Shown in pieces: positions 1 to 7,619 of a stretch of DNA of 46,374 nt (within the stretch, counting starts at the first letter, position 1; every line of letters begins with the position of its first letter). The position numbers and the translations under genes were made by a program. The DNA is from Hyphomicrobiales bacterium (lineage in GTDB: Bacteria; Pseudomonadota; Alphaproteobacteria; Rhizobiales; OSC116). The DNA lies in NCBI GenBank assembly GCA_013214705.1, contig JABSRZ010000014.1, positions 1 through 46,374 of the forward strand, read 5' to 3'. A model generated the notes under the pieces. It saw nothing but the letters and a program-made list of their open reading frames with translations, had not been told where the DNA came from and ran no database searches.

Positions 1-398
1 GGCTCGTTGGTTGGCTCTAGCGTAGCGGTCAACAACGCGGTTTCGGCCATAGGCTGCGGCGCAAGCTTGGGATAAATGCAAGATGAGCCTAAAAACAATA
101 GGTCTTGCACATAATTGCAATGTGCCGCATGAATGATATTGCATTCAATCATCAGATTTTCGTAAATAAATTCAGCTGGCATGGTGTCATTGGCTAAAAT
201 ACCACCGACTTTGGCTGCGACTAAGTAGGCTTGGTCAATCTGCTCGCTCGAAAAAAAATCTGCGACCTGCTGCTGATTGGTTAAATCTAGCTCAGTATGA
301 GTGCGGGTGATGATATTTACATCTGGCAAGCCGTCTAATTGCCGCACAATAGCACGCCCAACCATGCCATTATGACCTGCAATATATATTTTTTTCAT
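1..398 (-). CDS. fcl: GDP-L-fucose synthase, N-terminal part (cut by window edge)
   Basis: The protein begins [21 protein letters not shown] and the frame stays open to base 1, so the C-terminal part lies outside the window. The N-terminal GxxGxxG nucleotide-binding motif (AGHNGMVG) and the later segment [18 protein letters not shown] are hallmarks of the GDP-4-keto-6-deoxy-mannose epimerase/reductase (short-chain dehydrogenase, extended type). The Ser of the catalytic site is seen in [14 protein letters not shown]. The family makes GDP-L-fucose with NADPH from the product of Gmd, which is encoded 24 nt upstream on the same strand. A start at 404 (two codons earlier) is also possible. The role in surface polysaccharide synthesis is inferred from its neighbours. 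Confidence 0.93.
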   Translation of the reverse strand, partial: MKKIYIAGHNGMVGRAIVRQLDGLPDVNIITRTHTELDLTNQQQVADFFSSEQIDQAYLVAAKVGGILANDTMPAEFIYENLMIECNIIHAAHCNYVQDLLFLGSSCIYPKLAPQPMAETALLTATLEPTNE

Positions 399-422
399 CA
401 CCATAACTCCAACAATTACAAG

Positions 423-1544
423 CTATTCAACCGAAAGGCTAATGTCATAACCGTGTTGTTTTAATATCGCCACTTGTTTGGCTTTGTCTAAATCTTTGGC
501 CACCATTTCGGCACACATTTCTTCTACGGTGATTTCTGGCACCCAGCCTAGTTTTTCCTTGGCTTTGGTAGGGTCGCCAAGCAAGGTTTCAACCTCGGCC
601 GGGCGGAAGTAACGCGGGTCGACCTTAACAATGATATCGCCGACTTTTAAAGCATGGGCATTGTCACCAGTAATTTTACTCACCCGGCCAACTTCATCTA
701 GACCTTGACCGCTAAATTCTAATTCAATGCCCAATTCTTTGGCCGACAGGTTTACAAATTCGCGCACCGAGATTTGTTTGCCAGTGGCGATGACAAAATC
801 ATCTGGCTCAGTTTGTTGCAACATCATCCATTGCATACGCACATAGTCTTTGGCATGGCCCCAATCGCGCAACGCATCCATGTTGCCCAAATACAAGCAT
901 TTCTCCAAACCCTGAGATATATTGCTTAGCGCCCGGGTGATTTTGCGGGTTACAAAGGTCTCGCCGCGTCTCGGTGATTCATGGTTAAACAGGATGCCAT
1001 TGCAAGCGAACATATTATAGGATTCACGATAATTCACCGTTATCCAATAAGCATACATTTTTGCTACGGCATAAGGTGAGCGCGGATAAAATGGAGTTGT
1101 CTCCGTTTGGGGTGTTTCTCTTACTTCTCCATAAAGCTCAGATGTAGAAGCTTGATAAAAACGTGTCTTTTTTTCGAAACCCAAAAAGCGAATAGCTTCC
1201 AAAATTCGCAACGTGCCTAGTGCATCCACATCAGCAGTATATTCGGGAACTTCAAACGAAACTGCAACATGCGATTGCGCGGCTAAATTATATATCTCAT
1301 CGGGCGCGATTTCTTTAATCAACCGAATTAAATTTGAGCTGTCACTCAAATCACCATAATGTAAAAATAATTGCGGGTTTTTAATATGCGGATCTTGATA
1401 AATGTGGTCGATCCGTTCGGTATTAAACGATGATGAGCGGCGTTTTATGCCGTGAACCTCATAGTCTTTTTCGAGCAATAGTTCGGCTAAATATGAACCA
1501 TCTTGGCCGGTAATGCCGGTTATTAAGGCTATTTTTTTGGTCAT
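423..1544 (-). CDS. gmd: GDP-mannose 4,6-dehydratase
   Basis: This 373-aa protein has the usual length of Gmd. It opens with the Rossmann motif [16 protein letters not shown] and contains the NADP-binding RR pair ([10 protein letters not shown]), the catalytic Thr/Ser-Tyr-Lys set (STSELYGE, then [10 protein letters not shown]) and the conserved [15 protein letters not shown] stretch. The family converts GDP-D-mannose to GDP-4-keto-6-deoxy-D-mannose in the cytoplasm, the first step to GDP-fucose, GDP-rhamnose and related sugars. It lies 3 nt downstream of ugd and 24 nt upstream of fcl, so the three probably form one leftward operon. Nothing unusual is visible in the reading frame. Confidence 0.97.
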   Translation of the reverse strand: MTKKIALITGITGQDGSYLAELLLEKDYEVHGIKRRSSSFNTERIDHIYQDPHIKNPQLFLHYGDLSDSSNLIRLIKEIAPDEIYNLAAQSHVAVSFEVPEYTADVDALGTLRILEAIRFLGFEKKTRFYQASTSELYGEVRETPQTETTPFYPRSPYAVAKMYAYWITVNYRESYNMFACNGILFNHESPRRGETFVTRKITRALSNISQGLEKCLYLGNMDALRDWGHAKDYVRMQWMMLQQTEPDDFVIATGKQISVREFVNLSAKELGIELEFSGQGLDEVGRVSKITGDNAHALKVGDIIVKVDPRYFRPAEVETLLGDPTKAKEKLGWVPEITVEEMCAEMVAKDLDKAKQVAILKQHGYDISLSVE

Positions 1545-1547
1545 AAT

Positions 1548-2717
1548 TTAGTCGCTCCTATACAAATCGCGCGTATATACTTTTTCGACCACATCACGCA
1601 GAATTTCATCAAACCGATTGGCCACGATGACACTAGAATTTTTTTTGAATTCATCTAAATCGGTTACAACCTGAGAACTCATAAAATATTCGTCAGTTAA
1701 TGTAGGCTCATAAATTATGACATTAGCGCCTTGGGCTTTGAGCCGCTCTATAATGCCGAGAATGGAAGATGACCGAAAATTATCGGAGCCAGATTTCATA
1801 ATTAGGCGATAAATGCCAACCGTTTTGGGCGCTCTGGCCAAAATTGCATTGGCAATAAAGTGCTTGCGGGTGCTGTTTGAGTCCACAATAGAGCGAATTA
1901 TATTATTTGGTATATCCTGATAATTGGCGCGTAATTGCTTGGTGTCTTTTGGTAGGCAATAGCCACCATAACCAAAAGATGGGTTGTTATAATGATCGCC
2001 AATTCTTGGGTCTAGACAAACGCCCTGAATGATTTGCTGGCTATTTAGCCCATGGGTTTCTGCAAAAGTGTCTAATTCATTGAAAAAAGCAATTCTCATG
2101 GCCAAATAAGTGTTGGAAAATAATTTTATCGACTCAGCTTCGGTGGAATCTACCAGTAGAATGTCGATATTTTGTTTTTTGGCCGCTTGGGCTAACAAGT
2201 TAGCGAATTGTTTGGCTGTTTGGCTAATATCTCCCACAATGATTCTTGACGGGTGTAAATTATCATAGAGGGCTTTGCCCTCGCGCAAAAATTCTGGCGA
2301 AAATATAATATTGCCGCGCTTATATTTTTGTTTGATACGGTTTGTGTAGCCAACCGGGACAGTTGATTTAATGATAATTGTGGTGTTTGGGTTTATTTTC
2401 AAGACATCTTCAATGACATTTTCGATGGTTTCAGTGTTAAAATAATCACTCACTATGTCATAATCTGTCGGTGTGGCTATAATGACAAAATCGGCATTTT
2501 TATAGGCTTCAATTTTGCTATTTGTGGCGCTAAAATCGAGTTTTCGGTTGGTTAAAAATTGTTCGATCTCTGGGTCTGAGACCGGACAGATCTGGTTTTG
2601 CAATTGTTTGATTTTTTGTTTGCAAGTGTCAAATATGACCACTTTATTATGTTGAGCCAATAATAAGCCATTTGAGAGACCTACATAACCAGCTCCGGTA
2701 ACAGCAATTTTAATCAT
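1548..2717 (-). CDS. ugd: UDP-glucose 6-dehydrogenase, short type
   Basis: This 389-aa protein belongs to the UDP-glucose/GDP-mannose dehydrogenase family and has the length of the short enterobacterial-type Ugd. It shows the N-terminal NAD-binding motif [14 protein letters not shown], the middle-domain segment STVPVGYT and the catalytic cysteine in [16 protein letters not shown]-terminal UDP-binding domain ([15 protein letters not shown]) completes the enzyme. It oxidises UDP-glucose twice with NAD to give UDP-glucuronate for capsule or exopolysaccharide. It is the first gene of the ugd-gmd-fcl run. Substrate choice is inferred from length and motif; a related UDP-sugar dehydrogenase cannot be excluded. 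Confidence 0.93.
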   Translation of the reverse strand: MIKIAVTGAGYVGLSNGLLLAQHNKVVIFDTCKQKIKQLQNQICPVSDPEIEQFLTNRKLDFSATNSKIEAYKNADFVIIATPTDYDIVSDYFNTETIENVIEDVLKINPNTTIIIKSTVPVGYTNRIKQKYKRGNIIFSPEFLREGKALYDNLHPSRIIVGDISQTAKQFANLLAQAAKKQNIDILLVDSTEAESIKLFSNTYLAMRIAFFNELDTFAETHGLNSQQIIQGVCLDPRIGDHYNNPSFGYGGYCLPKDTKQLRANYQDIPNNIIRSIVDSNSTRKHFIANAILARAPKTVGIYRLIMKSGSDNFRSSSILGIIERLKAQGANVIIYEPTLTDEYFMSSQVVTDLDEFKKNSSVIVANRFDEILRDVVEKVYTRDLYRSD

Positions 2718-2909
2718 ATACCACCATATCTAACTTCGTTATGTTACAGATAGTTGTAACATTAAAAAGCACAATTTTTAAGCAATAATTATTTGTGATT
2801 GAATTTATGTCACTAAATTCAACCATTTATGAGTGGTCTTTCTGTTTAAAAACTGCGGTGGTTATACCATTCCGGATAAAAGCCGGAAAAAATTATGACC
2901 ACTTATGTT

Positions 2910-3483
2910 CTAATTTTCAATTTCTAGTTTTTGTTTATTGGCATAGGGATACCAAAAGAGTCCCAATTCTCGCTTGGATGCGTAATATTCTACTTTACGT
3001 TCTAGATAATTCATGAATTCAGAAATCGAGAACGCCTTTTACAGCCCGAATGAAACCAATGCGAACACCACTTAAAATTTCTGGCAACGCTGCCCAAAAA
3101 TAGATTTTAACCAATGTATCCCATTGTGAGGCGCCAAAATATTGGGTCATTTCAACCAAAGATGGGTTGATTTGTTTAACACGGGCGCGTGCGTTGAGTA
3201 TAATGATCCTGATGGCGAACGATGATGTTGTGATAACAATTATTTTCAACCAAAACCCAAACAAAACCATCAGAACCGGCACTAAGGCCGTTAAAGGTGC
3301 GCTCAGAAAAACATTAACCCAAGGCAGCAGTAATTCGTCAATCAAACGGTTTTTGCCCATCAAGATGCCAGCAGGTATGCTGATCACAATTGCAAAAAAT
3401 GTTCCCAGCAGAAATGCCTGACCCGTTTCAGTTAAATCACGGATCGAGGCCATTCGGTTGAAGAAGTCTTTGAGCTGGGGCAC
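2910..3483 (-). pseudogene. ABC transporter permease remnant (SsuC/TauC-like), internally deleted
   Basis: The open part (3483 to 3019, 154 aa) shows the central membrane segments of a nitrate/sulfonate/taurine-type permease and the cytoplasmic coupling loop (MTQYFGASQWDTLVKIYFWAALPEILSGVRIGF). The frame then ends abruptly at VKGVLDF. In another frame, from an ATG complementary to 3012-3014 down to 2910, the peptide MNYLERKVEYYASKRELG resembles the basic LERR-type C-terminus of such permeases. The last transmembrane helices are therefore missing and the junction is out of frame. The first helix is also absent at the N-terminus. No ATPase or binding-protein partner lies nearby. The family handles aliphatic sulfur or nitrogen compounds; this copy is almost certainly inactive. 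Confidence 0.75.
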
Positions 3484-3540
3484 TAAATCACTTTATGATT
3501 GGCGCGGACTTTATAGTCAACCAGAGCCAAAGATTAAAAA

Positions 3541-3960
3541 AATGCAGCTCAGAATTGGGCGATTCAGAGACTAAAAGCCGAACTTATACGAGTTGCTGAA
3601 AAGAGTGACATTTTAAAAACGGCAATGGTGTACTTTACCAAAAATGCCAACTGAGCTACGCCTTTATGAAGCAAGCTTAGGTATTATTTGGATTCAAGCA
3701 AAGTGTCGGATCTTCAGAATACATCCGCGTGGTTTCTAGGTTTGGCTTAAAAATCTAGCTAGCAATAAACTAAAAGAAAATAAGCCTTTGGCTGGTTTGT
3801 TAAAACAAGCTTGGTTGAAATTGCTTGTGTTTATGGCTATCGCTATCGCTATCGCAAACTTCATGCCCGGCGCGGCTGCATCACGGCGACAGGGAGTGTT
3901 AAACCTGCGGGCATTTGTAAGGTTTTCGAAAATTGGCAAACGGCTGAGGCAGATGACTTG
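3541..3960 (+). mobile_element. IS3-family transposase remnant (orfA tail plus orfB scrap)
   Basis: Bases 3541-3654 encode AIQRLKAELIRVAEKSDILK followed by TAMVYFTKNAN and a stop. This matches the C-terminal coiled coil of IS3-family OrfA, normally of the form RLRRELxRVxEERDILKKAxAYFA. About 170 bases on, in frame 3811 onward, EIACVYGYRYRYRKLHA recalls the YGYRRLH segment of OrfB, here lengthened by a tandem TATCGC hexamer at 3838-3855. The HTH of OrfA, the DDE core of OrfB and both terminal inverted repeats are not recognisable, and stops separate the pieces. The element is long dead. The OrfA part is fairly secure; the OrfB part and the right boundary are tentative. Confidence 0.6.
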
Positions 3961-4080
3961 CAAGCGCGCAACGGAAATTCGCAAAACGATTCAGAATTAT
4001 CCAGTGATAGCTGCCGTCAAAAACATAATTGTTTTTATTATAGTGAGCTGCTTTTATTTGGGATTGTAGTTTTGATCGAT

Positions 4081-4112
4081 TATCACCGTGGCTTATCCGG
4101 GACACGGTGATA
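4081..4112. repeat. Perfect 10-bp inverted repeat in decayed region
   Basis: TATCACCGTG at 4081-4090 is the exact reverse complement of CACGGTGATA at 4103-4112, with a 12-nt loop. No T-run follows on either strand, so it is not a canonical rho-independent terminator. It sits between the IS3 remnant and the end of the GlcG-like gene. It may be an old terminator or an element-derived repeat. Confidence 0.6.
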
Positions 4113-4211
4113 TTCGAAATAACATTGCGGGTAGGGACTTCTGGTTACAGAATCTGGGAGTGTCTTTGCGAACACAGGTGATCTGGCCATGGCCTTTGTA
4201 TTGTCTCAGGC

Positions 4212-4658
4212 TTAAGTGACTAAACCAACCGCCTCAATGCCGGCGATAGAACATAATTCATCATTATCAGATGTATCACCGGTTACGCCAATGGCGCCAA
4301 TTATATCGCCCTCAGCATCTTTTATAATCAAACCTCCAGCGGCGGGAATAAGACCGTATGGTGTTTGGCCAGCTAGGGCGCTGATAAAATGTGGCCGCTC
4401 AAGCGCTATTTTTTCGATCGCTCTTGAGGGTATGCCCAATGCTAATGCGCCTGCCGCCTTGCCTGTCGCGATTTGAAAACGCGAATTTGAAGCTTTATCT
4501 TGGCGTTGGAAAGCAATTGGGTTTCCGCCAGCGTCTAACACCGATACAGCCAACGGGTTTAAACCCAATTCAGTGCCTTTTTTTAGCGCAGCGGCGATGA
4601 TGTTGTTTGCGGTGTCTAGAGATATTCTTTTCATTTTTTTATCCAATTTGGTTATCAT
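4212..4658 (-). CDS. GlcG/HbpS family protein (DUF336)
   Basis: This 148-aa protein carries the typical DUF336 pattern: ALKKGTELGLNPLAVSVLDAGG near the N-terminus, FQRQDKAS, the central GKAAGALALG and the glycine-rich C-terminal half (IPAAGGLIIKDAEGDIIGAIGVTG). Members include GlcG of the glycolate locus and the heme-binding HbpS; the biochemical role of most is unknown. There is no signal peptide, so it is cytoplasmic. It starts 9 nt after the stop of the class V aminotransferase on the same strand, so the two are very likely cotranscribed and may act on the same small molecule. The start at 4658 could instead be the internal ATG of MKRISLD. Confidence 0.88.
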   Translation of the reverse strand: MITKLDKKMKRISLDTANNIIAAALKKGTELGLNPLAVSVLDAGGNPIAFQRQDKASNSRFQIATGKAAGALALGIPSRAIEKIALERPHFISALAGQTPYGLIPAAGGLIIKDAEGDIIGAIGVTGDTSDNDELCSIAGIEAVGLVT

Positions 4659-4667
4659 AATTAATAG

Positions 4668-5921
4668 CTAGCCAATAATCTCATGCATGGCTTTGAGGAA
4701 TTGTGCAACTTCATCTGTCGTATTATAGTGACACATGGAGACACGTACACAATCTTTCAGATTAAGCGGAATGAGAATGTTGCCCGAAAAGTGATCATCC
4801 TTGCGGGCATGGGTGCGGATGCCGCGCTCACGAAGCGCGCTGACCAAATCGACGGCACTCATGCCTTCCAAGGTGATGGCAACCAGACCTTCGCGCAGGG
4901 GGTTATCAACCCCGCCGATAACGCCGACCTGTGGCATGTCTGCAAGACCTGTTAAGCCATCGAAGCCGTGCAGTATAGCATCTGTCAGGCTTTTTTCTTG
5001 CTGATGAATCACTTTGCCAGCCGTTTCGATGCGCTGGCGGCGGTCATTGGAATCAGTAAACTTGCCGCCCAGCCAGTCGAAGTAATTTACCACTTCACTG
5101 AAAGTGCCGTAGGAGCCAGTGTCGCGCGTGCCCAGCTCCCAGCTATCTTCGGGCGATCCAATTAAACGATCATGCGGCAGAATGCTCATGCGCTCGGACA
5201 CCCACGCTACGCCATATCCATGACGCGAGAACACTTTATACGGTGAGATGACATAGCCATCAATGCCATAGCCATCGATATCCATCTGCCCGTGGGCGGC
5301 ATGCTGAATGCCATCAACGATGATATAGCAATCTGGTGATATTGAGCGAATCATTTTGGCAATGGCTTTTACGTCTACAGCCATACCGGTTACCGGGCTG
5401 GTATGCAGTATGGTCGCAACGCGTGTGTCTTTGGTGATGAAGGGACGGTAATCATCGGCACTAACCGAGCCGGTTGCATTATTATGTGGCACGCGAACAA
5501 AATTTCGATTGGCTATTTTTGACCAACGTGCGCAAGCACTGGCAGAGGCCGGGTGTTCCAGCGTACTGCCGACCACATCACCACCTTCTGGCGCGCCAAG
5601 AATGGCAACACTTATCAACCGAAACAGCAATTCCGTTCCGCTTTCGCCGACAAAGACAGCACCTTTTGCAGCGCCAAGGAATACACGAATGTCGTCTTTG
5701 GCCTTATTGATGATATTGACCAGCTCTTTAGAGGCCGGGTTATCACGGCCCTGATTATCAGGAATGGCCGCTAGCTCGGTTGTGCGTTCAACCACCGAGT
5801 TCAAGGTCAGTGCGCCACCCGCATTTTCAAAGAAAACCCGTGAGCCTTGTTGTGGGCAGGTGTCAATATGGCTAAACTGGCCACGAATTTCGTTCATAAG
5901 TTCATTATTAATTCTATACAT
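4668..5921 (-). CDS. Aminotransferase class V (cysteine-desulfurase-like fold), PLP enzyme
   Basis: This 417-aa protein is a fold-type I PLP enzyme of the class V group. It shows GESGTELLFRL (phosphate-binding turn, about residue 93), STLEHPAS with His123, IIVDGIQHAAHG with Asp203, and the Schiff-base lysine Lys229 in ISPYKVFSRHG. It resembles SufS/CsdA-like and isopenicillin-N-epimerase-like proteins. However, I do not see the conserved active-site cysteine loop of true desulfurases near the C-terminus, so the substrate is unknown. It is the first gene of a two-gene operon with the GlcG-like gene and is divergent from a LysR regulator, which suggests a small inducible catabolic or detoxification unit. 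No Suf/Isc partner is nearby. Confidence 0.85.
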   Translation of the reverse strand: MYRINNELMNEIRGQFSHIDTCPQQGSRVFFENAGGALTLNSVVERTTELAAIPDNQGRDNPASKELVNIINKAKDDIRVFLGAAKGAVFVGESGTELLFRLISVAILGAPEGGDVVGSTLEHPASASACARWSKIANRNFVRVPHNNATGSVSADDYRPFITKDTRVATILHTSPVTGMAVDVKAIAKMIRSISPDCYIIVDGIQHAAHGQMDIDGYGIDGYVISPYKVFSRHGYGVAWVSERMSILPHDRLIGSPEDSWELGTRDTGSYGTFSEVVNYFDWLGGKFTDSNDRRQRIETAGKVIHQQEKSLTDAILHGFDGLTGLADMPQVGVIGGVDNPLREGLVAITLEGMSAVDLVSALRERGIRTHARKDDHFSGNILIPLNLKDCVRVSMCHYNTTDEVAQFLKAMHEIIG

Positions 5922-5970
5922 TAGTATATTTCCATAAATTCAAATAAGTTAATCAACTGACCTATAAGGG

Positions 5971-5988
5971 ATTGTTTTTTATAACAAC
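5971..5988. promoter_or_regulatory. Candidate LysR-type operator in divergent intergenic region
   Basis: The inverted motif TTGTT (5972-5976), six bases, AACAA (5983-5987) lies between the class V aminotransferase start (5921) and the LysR start (6076). LysR regulators usually bind T-N11-A dyads in such divergent regions. The dyad is short and A+T-rich, so chance is possible. Confidence 0.3.
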
Positions 5989-6075
5989 AGTCAATGTTTA
6001 GGTTAGACTTTAGCCTTTTATTTGTAATTCATAAAACGATTGATTCTAAACACTTTATTAGATATTCTAACAAAC

Positions 6076-6996
6076 ATGAGACCTGCAACTCCCCCACTTA
6101 ATGCTCTACGTGCCTTTGAAGCTGCGGCTCGGCATCAGAGTTTTACCCGTGCAGCCGACGAACTTCATGTGACGCCGGGTGCAATTAGCCAGCAAGTTTC
6201 AGGGCTTGAGGAACGGCTAGGCATATTGTTGTTTAGGCGGATAAAAAAACGTTTGGAAATTACCGATGCAGGTAAAAATTATCTTGTACCACTCAGGGAT
6301 TCATTAGATCGTATTGAGCTTGCAACCGTTGATCTGCTTTACCACGGCGGTAGCGGTGGCAACTTGCGCATCGGCGCATTACCCTCGTTGGCGTCCTATT
6401 GGTTGATACCAAACCTGCCAGTGTTTGCAAAGCTATATCCAAATATAAGGTTGAGCCTGAGCACGCTTTATCTAGATTTTGCATCCAAGCAGCGTGAACC
6501 TAGTCTGGAAGGTGGGTATATTGACATTGGCCTGTTTTACGGTGATGGGCATTGGGATAATCTGGCGGCTGACCTGCTGTTGGAGGAATATTTAATTCCT
6601 GTTGTTTCGCCAGATATTATCGACCCTGAATCTTTGGATGACTTGAGAATATTTGGAAATTTACCGCTACTCTATCATACGACGAGGCCGAACAGTTGGG
6701 CTGAATGGTTTCAACAAAATAATCTGCCTATTGAGAAGCCTAGGGGGTATGGCTTTGAGCATTTTCAGATGTTAATTGATGCTGCCAAGGCAGGGTTGGG
6801 CATTGCCATAGTGCCAAGTATGTTTGTACAGACGGAAATTGAAAAAGGCACACTGATGGCTATTCACGGAAAATCGGTCAAATCACGGCGCGCCTATTAT
6901 TTAGTTTACGACCCGGTAACCGCTGATGACCCAAAAATTAGGTCATTCAAATCTTGGGCGTTGGAAACTGTGAATAACCATGTTGCCAGCACTTAA
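6076..6996 (+). CDS. LysR family transcriptional regulator, GcvA-like
   Basis: Translation from the ATG at 6076 gives 306 aa beginning MRPATPPLNALRAFEAAARH. This matches the N-terminus of the GcvA-like subgroup, so I prefer it to the upstream TTG at 6040. The winged HTH covers about residues 5-65 (SFTRAADELHVTPGAISQQV). The effector domain follows (RIGALPSLASYWLIPNLPVF) and ends with the common GLGIAIVPSMF segment. LysR proteins act as tetrameric DNA-binding activators responding to small ligands. Divergence from the class V aminotransferase/GlcG-like operon makes that operon the likely target. The ligand is unknown. Confidence 0.92.
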   Translation: MRPATPPLNALRAFEAAARHQSFTRAADELHVTPGAISQQVSGLEERLGILLFRRIKKRLEITDAGKNYLVPLRDSLDRIELATVDLLYHGGSGGNLRIGALPSLASYWLIPNLPVFAKLYPNIRLSLSTLYLDFASKQREPSLEGGYIDIGLFYGDGHWDNLAADLLLEEYLIPVVSPDIIDPESLDDLRIFGNLPLLYHTTRPNSWAEWFQQNNLPIEKPRGYGFEHFQMLIDAAKAGLGIAIVPSMFVQTEIEKGTLMAIHGKSVKSRRAYYLVYDPVTADDPKIRSFKSWALETVNNHVAST

Positions 6997-7082
6997 AGCT
7001 CAGGGTAATGCCCCCTAAATTACTGGCATTTCCTTAATAGCTTTATTGAATGTTGGCGCAAAATTAAAAAGTATAATTAAGT

Positions 7083-7116
7083 AAAGCCAGTCGCAATCAA
7101 TGATGCGGCTGGCTTT
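7083..7116 (+). terminator. Stem-loop terminator after the LysR gene
   Basis: AAAGCCAGTCGC at 7083-7094 pairs with GCGGCTGGCTTT at 7105-7116 (12 bp with one G-T), with a 10-nt loop and a stem ending in TTT. It stands between two converging genes, lysR and the copZ-like gene, and could serve both strands. Confidence 0.65.
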
Positions 7117-7253
7117 AAACTTAAATTCAATTATTCGGCTTGCAAAACCAGCTAGGTGACAATTTATAGTCTGACGGCCTAGCCATTTGCTCGCAGCTTG
7201 GCATAGCCAACCACGCATCAAATATGGGCAGTTAAATTGCGGATATTACAAAT

Positions 7254-7451
7254 TTAGACAACTGAAGCTTCGTAACCTTTTTCTTTAAGGGCGCTGATCA
7301 ACGTGACCTCTGAAGCGTTGCATTCGATATTGATGAGGTGAGTTTCAAGATCGAACTCAATACGTGCGCTTGCATCAATGCCTTTCACAATTTTTTCAAT
7401 GGATGATTTACAGCAGTTGCAGCTCATTTCTGGGACGCTAAGTTTGGTCAT
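7254..7451 (-). CDS. copZ: Heavy-metal-associated domain protein, CopZ-like copper chaperone
   Basis: This 65-aa single HMA domain of beta-alpha-beta-beta-alpha-beta type carries the metal-binding motif MSCNCC (Cys11, Cys14, plus an extra Cys13) near the N-terminus. KGIDASARIEFDLETH and ALKEKGYEASVV complete the fold. Such proteins carry Cu(I) in the cytoplasm and hand it to CopA-type ATPases or to the regulator. The gene is divergent from copA and has a MerR-type promoter of its own (7492-7522). The third cysteine inside the motif (CNCC rather than CxxC with ordinary residues) is a small oddity that could modify metal affinity. The symbol reflects role and context. Confidence 0.85.
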   Translation of the reverse strand: MTKLSVPEMSCNCCKSSIEKIVKGIDASARIEFDLETHLINIECNASEVTLISALKEKGYEASVV

Positions 7452-7491
7452 GTTTCAGTTCCTTTTTTTAAAATATATGACTTCAAATCGC

Positions 7492-7522
7492 CACCGTAAA
7501 GCCTCCCGTTAGGGAAGGTCAA
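7492..7522 (-). promoter_or_regulatory. CueR-type promoter/operator for the copZ-like gene
   Basis: On the minus strand TTGACC (7522-7517) is followed by a long spacer holding the dyad CCTTCCC-TAA-CGGGAGG, then TACGGT or ACGGTG as the -10. The 18-19 bp spacer and the dyad with CCTTCC/GGGAGG arms are typical of copper-responsive MerR-family promoters. Confidence 0.7.
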
Positions 7523-7555
7523 GAAATATAATTTTTTATTTTTTTACACTCCTGC

Positions 7556-7586
7556 TTGACCCTCCACCCACTGAAACGTTTACGAT
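7556..7586 (+). promoter_or_regulatory. CueR-type promoter for copA
   Basis: TTGACC (7556-7561) and TACGAT (7581-7586) are separated by exactly 19 bp. This over-long spacer is typical of MerR-family activated promoters. The spacer (CTCCACCCACTGAAACG) has a weaker dyad than the divergent site. The copA start codon lies 33 nt downstream of the -10. Confidence 0.65.
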
Positions 7587-7619
7587 CTGGTTAAATTACA
7601 TATTTCGAAGGTGATATAT

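Noticed and set aside
2795-3016. Plus-strand frame of 73 codons
   Set aside because: Opposite strand holds the permease C-terminal remnant; no ribosome site and no family resemblance.
3646-3662. Minus-strand sequence GGCGTAGCTCAGTTGGC resembling the 5' end of a tRNA
   Set aside because: No other tRNA arms follow in register, and the plus strand here is the end and stop codon of the IS3 OrfA-like fragment.
3788-4110. Overlapping plus- and minus-strand frames of 68-99 codons
   Set aside because: They lie in decayed IS-like DNA; only the short YGYR segment has family resemblance.
7015-7221. Minus-strand 68-codon frame
   Set aside because: Runs through the terminator hairpin between lysR and copZ, with no ribosome site or domain.
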